From contig OY783196.1 in assembly GCA_963678675.1 (NCBI GenBank), positions 28,312,827 through 28,376,826 on the forward strand: a stretch of 64,000 nt of DNA, given 5' to 3'. Shown here one piece after another: positions 1-12,245 of this stretch. The number at the start of each line of letters is the position of its first letter. Position 1 is the first letter of the stretch. The notes beneath the pieces are model-generated. The model was not told where the DNA came from. It saw only the letters and a list, made by a program, of their open reading frames with translations, and searched no databases. The position numbers were made by a program, and so were the translations under genes. Source of the stretch: Xiphydria camelus. Lineage: Eukaryota; Arthropoda; Insecta; Hymenoptera; Xiphydriidae.

Positions 1-310
1 CGTTTAGAGGTAATCATTACCTAAATCAACACACACTCACCCCTGAATTTTTGCAAAAAATCTAAATCTCCGGAATCGATCGCTCGACCAGCCCATTTTA
101 AGTATTTTTTTTTCGCGCTGATTACAAAACGCTCAGTTATACAGTCAGTATCTCAAAAGAAAAAATAAAAGTATCGATGATATTATGTAAAAAAAATTTA
201 TTTTTTTTTTACAAAAATGACCAACATCTCAGTTATTTTACGTAAAATAAATTATTTTTTCACAAAAATCACCAATATCTCAGTCCTCTGAATATTTTCC
301 TATTGAATCT
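1..310. repeat. Degenerate copy of the hairpin-unit repeat (satellite-like block)
   Basis: This stretch carries diverged versions of the unit found intact at 53707-55286: a segment resembling GGAATCGATCGCTCGACCA, then a T-run with a CGCGCTGATTAC-like core, then paired AT-rich tracts ending in an 'atctcagt' motif. No reading frame is supported. It is recognised only by comparison with the better copies at 12.2-13.3 kb and 53.7-55.3 kb, so its boundaries are approximate. Confidence 0.5.
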
Positions 311-1858
311 TTAATTTTTGAAATCGATTCAACCAATGACATTGACTTGTTCGACCACATATTTTTAATAACGTATACCCAAGCCTACACACGTCTAAAA
401 CGTAAAGAAGTAAAGATCGAAGAGCGTCCGACGTCATCATGAGCGTCACCCGCGAAAGTATAGGTGGTCGAATTGAGCGTCCGATTCGCGCGATAAAGCA
501 ACCCAATATCTTATCGGTACCGCCCACTTACGTACACGGGAACGTGACGCTCGCTTCTCCGTCATTATCATTGCTAATCATGCTCGCAACGAGCACGAAT
601 CAACGTCATCTGCGCACGCAAACGCTCTCAGTCGTGCCTCGGGTTCACGGTTGACAGGATCGAGAGAAGCGAAAAAGAATCCCGCGCGAGACGCGAAATA
701 ATTCCGCGTCGAATTTCCTAACGCTCGGCACGTTTTTCCTCCAACCCTTTCGCCTTTGTTCATATCCACCGGCTCTCTATCCTCGGAGTTTTTTCTCAAT
801 GTTTACCGGATACGTTTACGCAGTGATGCGGATTTCTTCGTTTTTCTTTCCCCGGTTCGCTTCACGGCAAATTATACCGAATATTTCAACGCGTCGAGAT
901 ATAGGTACAACGATCGAACGTCGAGAGATACGCGCGCGTTCGATTCTACCGAGTCACGTCGCTCGCTCTCCGCGACGCGCTCGGGGGGCGTGGAGATTTT
1001 ACCGCCGAACCACACGGTGACTCGAACTACTGGCGCGCGCGCGCGCGCTGCGGCGATGACGCTCGCGAATCGGAGACTTCAACGACCGCGCTCCAACTCT
1101 TCGTTGCTGATAATAATCATATATATATAGCGACCAGGCGACGCGACTTTTGGCGAGCTGCGAGCATCTCGTTACATTTAGATACATAAGAACGACACAA
1201 CTTAAAAATGACTAATTTTCTATGTCGCGGTTTAGAGATTTAATGTTGTGTTTACCTTCTAATACTAATTGTTTTAACGTTGTAGACGAATGAAATACTT
1301 TAATCATGGTTTAATGCCACAATGTATTGCAGTTGGCTGGTAATGTGAGATTTATTCTGGGGTTGATAAACTTTTGATTTGATAATTGTTTGAGTTGTGA
1401 CATTCTTCTGTAAAGGGAGCGATCTGAATCGCTGTAAAAATGACTTAACAAAAAATAATCACAAATAATCGAAAAGAACTTTTTATTCGAAATGAATTTT
1501 TTTTACATAATATCCTGATCAAACATGCCAATTTTATTTACGCACAAGCGCCAACAATATCGTGCGCATCGGCATTACACAGTCGCCGTGACCTCGCGTT
1601 GTTCCTCCGAACGAGTGAGAAAATTGGGAGCAATTTTCTCCCACAGTCGTCGCGACACGCACGACGTCAAAGGAAGCACTCGTCAGTCCGTCCGTCACCG
1701 GCGAACTTGACACCGCCGGAGATCATCCTTGGTGTATTACGTAAATCGAGGATTCCCCAAGGGAGACTTCTCCTCGGGATCAAAAGTCGTCGAACCGCCC
1801 GAGGATTTTGAAAAACACCGCGATGACATTCGCCGATTTCGCAAGGATTCAGATATTA
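311..1858. other. Gene-free CpG-rich then AT-rich stretch
   Basis: Open frames here are short and overlap on both strands with no biased third positions. An alternating GC run lies near 1035-1050. No exon, RNA gene or clear repeat was recognised. CpG density is high between about 600 and 1100, which could mark a promoter, but no transcript start can be tied to it. Confidence 0.5.
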
Positions 1859-2391
1859 TTAAGGTTTCTCGAGCGTTATACTAAAAGTAGTGAGAAATGC
1901 TTGAAAATGATTGCGTTCGGTAGATTGAAGTAAGAAAAAAATTCAGTTCAATTTTCAAGTCTTTTAAGAAGCTCGTTGCAAAGGTTTTTTGAATAACAAA
2001 ATAACACGTGTTCTTATGGGTTGTAACCAACAAACCGCGATATTTCTGAGAAAAATAGTGAAAAAATTCCGAAATTTTTTTAACAGCAAGTTTAATGAAC
2101 TAAAATCATCTATACCGATTTTCTCACGTTCATTAAGAAGCCCGTTATTTTTTTATTAATTGTTCTTCATAAAGTTAGCCTTTGATAAGTCAATGTGGCA
2201 ACGTTGCATGACGTACAGACGCACGACCAGATGTTTTGGGCTTCATTTTTGAACTCACAGATACACACATACCACTATACGTCAAACGTTGTCGCCACAT
2301 CGCACGAAGAACATACTTTAGAGTGTTACTGTACTTCGGTGGACTGACTTTTAGCAGGGAAAAAGCCCCTGTACCGCTCGAGAAACCTTAA
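1859..2391. mobile_element. TTAA-flanked MITE, family 1, copy 1
   Basis: A 525 bp element (1863-2387) bounded by TTAA on both sides. Its ends are inverted repeats: GGTTTCTCGAGCG at the left and the reverse complement at the right. The internal sequence is nearly the same as at 21696-22221 and 31312-31834, in the same orientation. A TTAA target duplication with short inverted ends and no transposase frame is what non-autonomous piggyBac-superfamily elements look like; the superfamily is inferred from the target site only. Confidence 0.88.
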
Positions 2392-2820
2392 GGAGCACGC
2401 GAGAGATCGGCGAATCTTCTCGCGCGTCCAAAGCGCGCGAAATCGCGCCGGGAGATCATAGAATTCCATGCAAAAGCAATCTCGTTATCCGTGACGTACG
2501 ACGCACATCGCGCGCGTAACATATTTTGCGCCTGCTAAAGGACGACATGACTGATCGTGCTGGCGTCATCGGTCATGAAAAATAAAGGAATACTCGAGTA
2601 TTTGAAGAAGGCCTCGTACATACCGGCGAGTCGATCGCGCCAAAGACGGAGATGTCATTTCTGAATGGCTAATTCGGCGTCTCGCGCACGGAAACCCGTA
2701 AAATTCGGAATATTTCAACGAAACGCGCCGGGCGATAAAGCGGCTCGCTGTCGGAAGACAAATTTATAAAGTCTCGTAAAGCGAAAATATGCAATTCGAC
2801 GTGTCGCATACCGCATGAAG
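2392..2820. other. Gene-free CpG-rich stretch
   Basis: Between two TTAA elements. Contains CpG-rich sequence with no recognisable exon or repeat. Confidence 0.4.
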
Positions 2821-3010
2821 TTAAACTTACCAGGAAAGAAACTTCAATCACTATTATCTCACTATAGATGAACTTTTGGCCTACATTGATATAAGACTTT
2901 TTTGTAGACGAAAATATAACCCTCAAAAAAGTATCACACAAACATGAGCCAAAGCTCATAGATATTGAGATAATAGTGTTTGAAGTTTCTTTCCCGATGA
3001 GTAAGTTTAA
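2821..3010. mobile_element. TTAA-flanked hairpin element, family 5
   Basis: The block starts TTAAACTTAC and ends GTAAGTTTAA. The arms continue inward as a near-perfect inverted repeat: AAGAAACTTCAATCACTAT at the left and the complement of AAGAAACTTCAAACACTAT at the right. The centre contains a CTTTTTTGTAGA motif also seen near 9020 and inside the element at 20789-21026. No protein is encoded. Confidence 0.82.
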
Positions 3011-3784
3011 CCTCGTACGATATATCGCCTGTTCGTTACGCGACCAATTCCGATGGATAGTCAATACGTCGAACGTGGTGTTGAGATAATCATTTAAAGA
3101 GTTACATACGTTTATATTCAAAAATTGCAAAAAAAAAGTCATTCCCGAATTTAAAATATTCCTGTGGCCAATAGAGAGTCGCGTGTGAAATTACAAATCT
3201 CACGCGGGGTAACGATGTAAATTACTGTATGAATTATTCCGAACTTTGTGCGGAGTAATGTCGAATTTTGCGAATTTCAAATCATTTAATTTTCCGAGCG
3301 GCAATTAGGTAATTATCCTTCGGCATCGGCTGCTTTATACAAACGTCTAACGGGGGACTCGAACCCAAAGACTAGTTTTCTCGTCATAATTCTCTAGCAA
3401 TGTTCATAACTCGCGCCATATCGACTCCACGCGCTATTCACCGGCGATCGACTTGAATATTCAATGAAAGTCCATCTTTTTTCCGCGTGTACACCACCGA
3501 GACGCGTCCTTGCGGTGCGGTATAGCACGTTCACGGCTGCGGAGCCTCTTGCTTTTTTGTGCGGGTTACGGAGGTGAAGGAGACGCGACGAGCGTCACAC
3601 GCCACGCGCGAGATACCAGTACCCGGGCTCTGTATTATCTCTCGTCGTCGCGCGACTCGACACACCGCGCGCATTTACGGGCGACGAGAGAAGATCGGCG
3701 AGAGATCGTACTTGCTGAATGATAAGCATCCGAACAGTAAATACGGTGTACCGATAATCGCGATCATTCGCAAGATCGACGGAC
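3011..3784. other. Gene-free stretch
   Basis: Mixed AT-rich and CpG-rich DNA. A B-box-like GGTTCGAGTCC on the minus strand near 3357 was examined as a tRNA and rejected. Nothing else is recognised. Confidence 0.4.
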
Positions 3785-4046
3785 GCCCAGCCAGGTGTGG
3801 AAAAGTTCTATATATTTTGCATAAATGTGATCGATATGTAGATTCGGTCACATATGGATTGATTTATACACATGATTGATGTATTATCCATATACGGACT
3901 AGGTATATGTAGATTATGCAAACATTCAAGAATTTAAATTCTAGTAGTCATTATATGTTTGATATGAAAATCACACATGATTCACATACGACCAAATCCA
4001 CATACGGACCGTATACAACAATCATACAGGACTTTTTCGCCTGGGC
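3785..4046. mobile_element. Palindromic dispersed element with CCCAGG ends, copy 1
   Basis: The ends are inverted: GCCCAG..GGAAAAGTTCTAT at the left and ACAGGACTTTTTCGCCTGGGC-like sequence at the right. The interior consists of repeated 'catatggatt' type subunits in both orientations. The same architecture occurs at 11107-11338. It is a non-coding MITE-like element of unknown superfamily. Confidence 0.7.
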
Positions 4047-4355
4047 AATGTAATCGCTTGTGGATTCATCTTTCGATCGCGACGAGCGTCCATCCGATGA
4101 CTGCGTAGTTTCACGGCGGTAAGAAATACGGGATCGAAAAAAGGCGTCAGCGTGAGAAAACGTCTCTTCTTTATTTATAAGCGTCTTCCGAGGGGAAAAG
4201 GGGGAGGCGTAAATCAACGTAACCCCTTCCGTACACCCGTGGAAACGATCACAGGTCGACGACGATTTCCTTGCGATCTCTCGAATTTTTTTATCGCTCC
4301 TTCCATCCGACTGTTTTCTACGATTCTTTGTTATCGAACCGCTCGCGCAAACATA

Positions 4356-5212
4356 GGGTAGACCAAGGCGAATCGGGTCACAGTGCAATTCGCGCGAATC
4401 ATAGATCTATATTTCTCAGATCGTGTTGAAAACGAGCACTTCGATCGTTCATATTATTCATTCCTCTCCAATAAGGTAATGCGAACAATGGGCATGTTCA
4501 CGATTTTTTTTTTTTGGATCATTCGTTAATACTTTTTGTGCTTATTAATAAGATGTGTTTTTTTTCTGAGCACTAATTTCTTTTTTTTTTATGTTTAAAG
4601 TTTGACTTCGATTCAAACGAAATCCTTAGTGACGTCACTAAAGCCATTGGCAAGGGGCCAAACCCGGGTTTGTGAATGGTGGAGAATCTGTTGCCCGACT
4701 CTGATTGGTCAGTTAAAATGGCGGTGAAAGTGCGACGCTTTAAAACGAATGCCTTTTTTAACATCTCAAAAATAATGGAAAAACATTTTTTTAATGGCCC
4801 ATTTTTTACCTACATTACTTTAATACCCTAATCGTCCGATTCATGCACTTTAAACAGTTGTACAAAAAGTTGTGAACATGCCCATTGAGAAGTGCTCATT
4901 TTCATCGCGATTTAACCCCCTTACTGCATGATTTTTCTATTTCTTGTACAAAAAATATATGACATAAAACCATTTTTCTAAATAACTAGGTATATGACGT
5001 AAAACAATTTTCTGAATAACAACTTATAAACAACAGTTTCTATCTTTATTGAAGCAAAGAAAAACGTTGCATTTTTTCACATTTAAAGGTTACTTACAGA
5101 AGATAATAATGAGTGAAATGGCGTTTCTGCCATATACGACCCGTGATGCGGGGTAAGGGGTTAAAGAAATACAGATCTGTGTGTAATCCAATTCGCCCCG
5201 GCCTACCTTATC
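4356..5212. mobile_element. Long-armed inverted-repeat element, interrupted by another MITE
   Basis: The left arm begins TAGGGTAGACCAAGGCGAAT and runs through GATCTATATTTCT, AACGAGCACTTC and CAATGGGCATGTTCAC. The right arm repeats these in reverse complement at 4870-4911 and again at 5165-5212. The right arm is broken by the TTAA element 4916-5160; joining across it restores the match to the left arm. The left arm carries about 45 bp not present in the right. No coding capacity was seen. Confidence 0.78.
4912..5164. mobile_element. TTAA-flanked MITE, family 3, nested inside the 4356-5212 element
   Basis: A 245 bp insert (4916-5160) with TTAA directly on both sides and imperfect inverted ends (CCCCCTTAC at the left, GTAAGGGG at the right). 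It interrupts the right arm of the surrounding element at a single TTAA, so it is younger than its host. Confidence 0.8.
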
Positions 5213-7808
5213 TCACGTATTTCGTCGAGATCGAGCGCGAGATCGGGGGATCGGCCGATCGGGTGTTCCTTCGGTCGCTCGACCAGACGCACCGGCTCAA
5301 GTTTGTCTCGAGACGCGCGCGGCGACCGTAACAGCGGTCGGGACGGTCCGCACTTTCCCTACCATTGCGCAACACGGCCGCAGCCGTCGTGACGTAATGG
5401 GTATCAACTCGGTTAAATAACGGCGGCTCACTCCCCGCAACTAACCGTGATATCCGGCGTTGTCTCGTCGAGATTCGTACGAGTACATACATGCGTGGAT
5501 TTGACTCCGATCCGGCTTATGTGGTCCGCGTTTAATTCCGACCATATTTTTTTTGCAAGCGTCTACTCATTATTAGCAGACTTGTTTTCGTTGGAATCGT
5601 ACTGCGCGCTTACAATCGCTATGGCAATCGCTGACCCAGATTGCCGACACTTTTGAGAACTGTTGGGTCTACTGGAATGTTACAGGTTCGCGTTCGTAAA
5701 AATAACCGCGACGTTGACCGGTATAGCTTCAATCGGCATTAATAATTGTTTGAATATAAATAGCTTGAAAATTGAACTTTTACGGAAAGATCGATATCGT
5801 TAATTTTACCGCGTTCACAGTAGAAGAGATACACGTAACGATTTTTAGATGTTCCCAATGTGCTGAAGAATCATTTGCAATATAAACTATGATGGTCAAA
5901 TATTTCGATAATACATTACGGTAAAACCTTCCTAAAATACTTGTGCGTACTTCTTTTCTTGTAAAGAGTTTACCATATCAATCTTTCCGTGTATACGTAC
6001 GTTTAACACGTTTCTGCGTACACATACGTATGTGCTTCTTTAAAAATAACTCTGCAAGTCTTCCACGTAAATCTTTCCGCGAGACGAGTATAGCACGGAT
6101 GATGCAAATCTCCCTTTTTCCCCGCATGAGAACGGGTCTTCAGTATTCATTGAGCTTCGCCCGTTTCTTCGGACGGAATCAGCCGTGCTTCCAACCTCTG
6201 TCCGTTCTCCAGCAACGCGGCTGAAGGGGGGATCGTTGAGGTGGAATTTATACCCCCGTATAACCGCGTGTACGACTTTATCGCGGTGGCATCCTGATGC
6301 GTCCCGTGCCTACCCTGCTCTCCGGACGGGAATTACGCGCGTATTTTTAGAAACGCAGAAAAACAGGAATCCCCTCCCGGACGCCGCGCACGTGGTCATT
6401 GGTTATGCGACTGCGGCGCGGTCGACGCGATACGGGAATTTCTCTTTCTCTCGGAGGGGAGAATTATTTTTAGCGAAGAAATATGGAAAATGGGAAACGA
6501 GAGAATATCGCGGGAACTGCGCGCGAATACGAATCGTTGTGTCTATTATTCGCGCGTAGGTATACCTATACACATTATGTACGCGTGCGTCGTACAGACG
6601 TATGCCGATGTTCAATCGAGTCTCCGCGCGTTCGATGGAATATTTTCTTGCGTCGTTCGTCCGTCGACTTTGACGTTTGTCTTGCGCACATCCGATAAAA
6701 AAAACAAGCAAACACCGGGCGTCCATTTTCGACCAAACGAGAACTAACAGTCGCACTTTACGTCTGTTCCACGTTGACGAGTCGTCGACGTTCATACCGT
6801 GTTCAAATTTGAATTTCAGTCACGCTCTGAGAATAATATTCGAAGCCTCTTCGTATTTTCACGTATCACGTGAATTTACATTATTTACACATTAGCGAGT
6901 TTTCGCGTCGGAAATCCGTGCGAAACAATCGACGAGTACTTTCCTCGCCCCCATCGTTCGCCTCGAGCCGATCTCCCCCATGATAATCGGCGAGACACGT
7001 TTCCCGGACGGCGGGCAACCCGAATTCGCGGCGATGCAGAATTTTCGGGCGGCTAATTATCGGCCGACGGGGAAAGCGGGCGCTCGCGAAAGAATGCGAT
7101 TTCGATAGTTTTCGACCCCGAGGCCACGCGATCCCCCCCCCCCCCCCCCAAATTTCCACACCGATCTCCGCGCTCGTCGGGTTTCCAGCGCGGGCGCGTC
7201 TATACCGAACGAAATTATACAACCGCGCGCGCCCGCAAGTCGGACCGCGCCGTGATTCGTCGGAGGGCGGCGGGAGGGGGGGCGCGACCTTCGCCCGATG
7301 GGCGCGCATCGATCGATCGACGGGGAATACTTAACGGCCGCCGCTTCGGAGAGGAGAAAGTATCCCAGTGACCTAGTATTAGCGACGACGACGACGACTG
7401 TCCGGTCCGCGGCGATCTGCCGCGTGTAATACGCACGCTGTGCAGTTGTGCAACGCGGAGAGGAGCGAGGAGAGAGGCGGTGGACGCGCCCGGTCGTCCC
7501 TGGCGGCTTGACGCGACGCGATCTCGATCTCTCGCGCGTACGCGACGCCGGCGACGGCGTTCGGGAAAAGCGTGACGGGATGGGCAAACGTGTGGCAGGC
7601 GCGCGCGTTGCGCGAGCGAGGGATTGCGCGGAGAGAGAGAGAGAGAGAGGGTACCTACTTATCGTCGGCGTTTCAGCGGAGGCGATCGACTCGTTGCGAG
7701 TTGGAAAACGAGTAACGAAATGTGGGGAGAGTTACAGCGATCGGTATTTTTGGCGGAGGAATAATCGGTGGGGGGTGTCTGAATTCTGGTACGGATTGCG
7801 TACGTAAG
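5213..7808. other. CpG-rich gene-free stretch with a C homopolymer
   Basis: Many overlapping open frames on both strands are a by-product of GC content, with no coherent domain. A run of 17 C lies at 7133-7149 and a GA run near 7631-7650. The segment 7440-7802 ends in a donor-like GTAAGT and could be a 5' non-coding exon on the plus strand, but nothing confirms it. Confidence 0.45.
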
Positions 7809-8027
7809 TTAACCCCTTCAGACCTGACTTTTTTTTCGCGCGGTAAACAAAATTATTAATGATGTTTCAGCATTTGGGGTATCTGTTATTATATTTTAAT
7901 ATATTTTTGCAAATTTTCTTATATTTATGTGCAAACAGTACAAAGTTATATTTTTGCGCGACATTTTTTAATCAACTAGCTAATTTCCAATGTACATTCT
8001 CGTGTACATCAGGTCCGAAGGGGTTAA
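7809..8027. mobile_element. TTAA-flanked MITE, family 2, copy 1
   Basis: A 211 bp element (7813-8023) with TTAA on each side. Its ends are CCCCTTCAGACCTGA at the left and the reverse complement of CCCCTTCGGACCTGA at the right. The AT-rich interior matches, in opposite orientation, the element at 24761-24989. Confidence 0.85.
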
Positions 8028-10333
8028 TTTTTGATGATTTATTTTTTAATTTTAGTTTATTCTTTTTTTCTGTTATTAGAGGAGAAGAGCAGTCGATTAA
8101 CGTTCGAATCGATTCTTTTACTACACCCCGAGAGAAACAATTGTGTCAAAAAAAGTATTTCCTTCAGTCAAAAACATGGTATAATTTTAGGATCAAGCCA
8201 CGATTTTTTCCGCGCGGAAAATTATTTGATGGGCTCGAGTAATTGTTTTTTTTTGCGCAGAAAGAATTGCTCTTTCTCACGGCGTTATTCTTGAATCGGG
8301 AATGTATTATTCGTCGATCAAGAATCTGTATTTTTTTCAAATTTGTAAGATAGGTAATATGATATTTTCTTCATTCAACAAATATTTGTTCGACACCCCA
8401 GCACTTATTTCTCTCGGTGTAAAATATGGACGACTAGAAATAATCGAGCCTCGAAAACGACCGCGAATCTAAGGATACCTACATTCGCCAAAATGGGTGA
8501 CAATGGACGTTAACGTAAATAAATCTTCTGACGAAGGTAAGAATTGACCATCGTGTGGAATAGTGGGACGGTGGAAGCCACTAGAATTCTCATCGCAACT
8601 ACTAATTGCCCCATTAACCCCCCCGTACACGCGTCGACCTCCCGCGCGGGATCACGCGTCCTTTGATTTCCCGTTGGGATTCGCGCGAATCACGTACAAA
8701 GCGAACGTCATCGCGAATCGCTTCGCGACGGAAGATAGAGCGCGCGCGCGACTAGTGAGGTCGTCCGCTGTCGTCGCTCGCGATGCGTCCTGGCATTCGA
8801 ATCACCGAATTACGAGACGCTCGCTCTTGGGGGTCAATGGCGTTGGATGAATACGATGGACTTCGGACTCCTCCCTATTACGATGTCAATGAGAAATTGA
8901 ACGATCGACGTTATTGAATCAAATGGTAGCGGAAATCAGTGAAATTCGGGGAAGCTTTCGCTTTAATCCCGATTATCTCCCTTTCCTTGAACTTTTTGCT
9001 GATATCGGCACAGGACTTTTTTGTAGATCGAAATGTGCTCTTCAAGAATGGTCTACGTCAATTTCGCTCTAAAGCTCGAGGATAAGGCGATAATTGCACT
9101 TGAAGTGCGCGACACCGTGAGTGGATCAGTTACGGTCTCAGCGTCTATGTACGTTTCTTTTTAATAGCCGTGCAAGTCACCAGTGCGTGCATTGCACGTT
9201 TATCGTCAGCGCGCGAACGATTATCCACGGGGCATTGTGTGTTATGTAGGTACCTTCGTACGATCGTTACCGTCCACGAGAGTGTCGAGCTTTTGCGCAA
9301 ATTATCGGAAATTACGGGAAACGACTGTGCAATCACCGTCAACGCTTACGGTTTATTTTGAAAATTCACACGTGTTGCTCGTCGCACGAAACGAATGCAT
9401 TTTTGCCCAATCAAACTATTCCGTTCACGCGTCTACTCGCAACGAGACCACCTGTTTCGCCACGTCACGCAGCACACGAGCGATCGAATAAATAAGATAT
9501 ACACACACACACACGCGCGCACGCTTCATACCCGCGCGCGTCCACGGTACGTTCTGATACGCGCAAATCGCCTCCGCGAACGAATTACTGTACACTTCGT
9601 CGACTTCGGACCGGTCCAGAGCCATGCAGATCGCAAAGTCACGATTTCGAAGCGACCAGTGAATCACGTCGGACCGATGCTGAATTGCTTGGCTATCGAA
9701 ATGCACGAAAAATGACGTGTCGCTGCATTCCGCGTACGTGCTACAGGTGCGAGTGCGCGACGATCGGTATGCAACGCTCGTTGCGAGTTTTGCGCCAGTC
9801 TCTCGTACTATACACAGACTCAAAGGAAAATTTCGTTGTTTACACTCGAACGTCAATAACTTCGGAACGCGATTATTCCTTCCGCAGAGAGACGAGAGAC
9901 GCTCGAAGGGATTTCCCCGTTGCGAGTCGTCGCAGAAATTATCGCATACTTTATATAAGTCGTCACACACGAAAGTAAATGTGGATCTGGGTTACGCCGT
10001 CTTTGTGCCGGCGCTATAGATATTCTACGCGTTGCGCGCGCGATTTTCGCGCAAAAGCGAAAGTCGCGCGGATGAGAGAGCACGTGTTACGTCCCGCGCG
10101 CCGGAGGACGAGGTCCCTCTCGCGCGCGCGCGCGCGGCGCGAGAGTTGTGGAAGGGAACGGTGGTCACGCGTGCCACGGAGCCGTGCGATGTGCGATTTC
10201 GATCGGTAAAGCGAAGCGAGCGCATTTTTCCGCGAGAAACGAAGAGTGTGATGCAGCTCGTATGTGACGATTAATTAGTGAAAAAAAAAGCCGTACGAAT
10301 TAAAGCGCGGAAGAGCGAGAAATGATTATAAAC
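8028..10333. other. Gene-free stretch, AT-rich then CpG-rich
   Basis: The left third is AT-rich and the rest CpG-rich. Around 9010-9090 there is a partial CTTTTTTGTAGA-type sequence shared with the elements at 2821-3010 and 20789-21026, probably a decayed copy. Alternating CA/CG and CG runs occur near 9501-9525 and 10118-10140. No exon is supported. Confidence 0.4.
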
Positions 10334-10382
10334 GTAAGTTGGCCCCTCGTCGCCACGTGAAGTAACGAGAACGAGGGGCCAA
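10334..10382. repeat. Short GC-rich hairpin, TTGGCCCCTCG type, copy 1
   Basis: TTGGCCCCTCGT is followed about 20 bases later by ACGAGGGGCCAA, giving a stem of roughly 12 bp. A related hairpin with the same TTGGCCCCTCG opening lies at 16126-16175. Whether it acts in RNA or is a tiny mobile element cannot be told. Confidence 0.55.
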
Positions 10383-11106
10383 ACCGGCCGTTACGACCGT
10401 CTCCCTTGCCACGGCCGACTCATCGCGGACCGTAACTACTGCCCGGCTGCGCAGCGCCAGCCTCGGCTTCGCCATACGCGCTCCTCCATTCACGGAAGCC
10501 ACCGCAGACCGTGCTGCCACCTTTCCGTTCTCCGGTTCATCCGTTCGCGCGTGAATCGTGAACGCGTCGTCGTGAATTAGCTGGTACACACGCAGCGCGC
10601 TGACGCGCGGGCGCGTCCTCGATCGCTGGCGCCCACTGACGCGCGATTCTCGCGGACGCGAAGTTCGTTCTCGAAAATAATACTGAATTCACGCCGGGAT
10701 CGCGCGAGAAGCGTAGGAATGTGCAAATAAAGAACTTCGACCGTAGCAGGAAAGTCGGGAGGACGAAGCGATTCGCGATCCTGGCCAATAATAACCGCTG
10801 CGGTCATTCCTGCGTCGTTGTATGAGGGACTGCTTCTTTTTCTGCGTGAGCGAAAGTGGAATTCCATGGCACTTTGCGCGCGGTCGAGCGAGGCGGGGTG
10901 ACGTCCGAAATGTCACGGGAGGAACCGGTATGATTTTCCGTTTCGTTCAAACAAATCGGATCCTCTTTACGCATGTTGTAAATATTTGTATTTCGACTAA
11001 AAGGATCGCATCGAAGATCTCCAAAAATATTATCATCTCTTCGAACTTTTATTTTTGAAACATTCCGATCAACTTTTCCGCGAGAGAGAAAAAACACCGA
11101 AGTTTC
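10383..11106. other. CpG-rich gene-free stretch
   Basis: GC-rich with overlapping short frames on both strands. No domain, repeat or RNA was recognised. Confidence 0.4.
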
Positions 11107-11338
11107 CCCAGGTCAAAAAAAGTTCTATAATATATTTTGTATATAATCCGTATGTGGTTTTCGTCATATATGGATTACATATGATTTCTATGTCAACCAT
11201 ATAAGGACTATATAGAAATTTTTTAACGTTTGTATAATCCATATATAGTCCTTAAATGGTTAATATAGAAATCACATATAATCCATATACGGCCAAAACG
11301 ACATACATATGGATTATACAGAATTTTTCCACTTGGGT
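11107..11338. mobile_element. Palindromic dispersed element with CCCAGG ends, copy 2
   Basis: Same architecture as 3785-4046: a CCCAGGT..AAAAAGTTCTAT left end, a GAATTTTTCCACTTGGG right end, and an interior of 'tatatggatt' units read in both directions. It would fold back on itself over most of its length. Confidence 0.7.
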
Positions 11339-12245
11339 CCACAGCGCGCGTGCCTCGTTTACATAGGCCGCCGTCAAAACAAACAGAATTTAAAAAACCC
11401 CGCAACGACGCATCCGTATTTCGCCTATTTTGAGCACGCGATGATAACGACTCGACCGATTCCGCGCGTCGGAACGCCCTTCCAGCTCGCGAGTGCAGGG
11501 CGTCGATCGCGAGCAACGACTCCGATTCGAGCAACGCGCGAAGACCGCGTCCTTTCCCGCGTGTACGAATTCCACGGCTGTGCGGCATCTTTTTGGTCGC
11601 GTTATAAGATCGAGCCGCGGCGGCACGCGGGTTTTGTCTACGTTCGGGGTGCTGCCTTTCACCGCGCCGCGTCGTACGAGCGAACGAACGGAACTGTGAG
11701 CCGGTCGTGCGGGCTCCGTCCGCTGTCACGCGGGAAGGCTGCGTCCGTCGGACGGCCACTTTCACGCGCGGTGTCAACCGGGTTCACCAGCCGGATGCCA
11801 TATGATAAGTCGATCTTGCAAATTCGATTCGCGGAAGGCCGAATGAAGCAGAGGGGGGGGGGGGGATGTCCCTTTCGGTTTTCCCTTTCGAGAGGCCGAT
11901 CCGTCGCGCGAGGAAGATCATCACGAAACGATTTATGGCGCTCGTGCTTCCGCGACATCGTCACAAGTTGCGTAGGTATATATTATATATAGCCGCTTAT
12001 GCATACGTCCCGCGAAATTTTAGCGGCGAAATTCCCGAGCCGAAGTCTAGAATGGGAAAGCGCGCGTGTATAAAGTCCGGTCGGTCGAATAAGAGCAACC
12101 ATGCGACGAGATTGTCCGCTCGTACATTGCAATGTACAAGCAAATGCAGCAGATTTGACCAAATTAGCGGTCACTGGCGGGGGAACACAGATTTAGTTAC
12201 TTGGACTAATAATTTCGTAGAATATGATTGCAGCTCATATTTTCG
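11339..12245. other. CpG-rich gene-free stretch with a G homopolymer
   Basis: Long overlapping frames on both strands at 11309-11992 show no domain and are judged composition artefacts. A run of 13 G lies at 11853-11865. Confidence 0.4.

Noticed and set aside
3330..3420. Possible tRNA on the minus strand (GGTTCGAGTCC B-box-like sequence)
   Set aside because: The T-stem does not pair well and no matching acceptor stem or A box was found about 70 bases away.
8503..8536. Short plus-strand frame MDVNVNKSSDEG followed by GTAAGA
   Set aside because: It could be a first coding exon, but it has only 12 codons, no downstream partner exon and no support for a start.
11223..11992. Frames of 184 and 227 codons on opposite strands
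   Set aside because: Composition artefacts of CpG-rich DNA: no recognisable domain, no biased third positions relative to the other frames, and partial overlap with a palindromic element.
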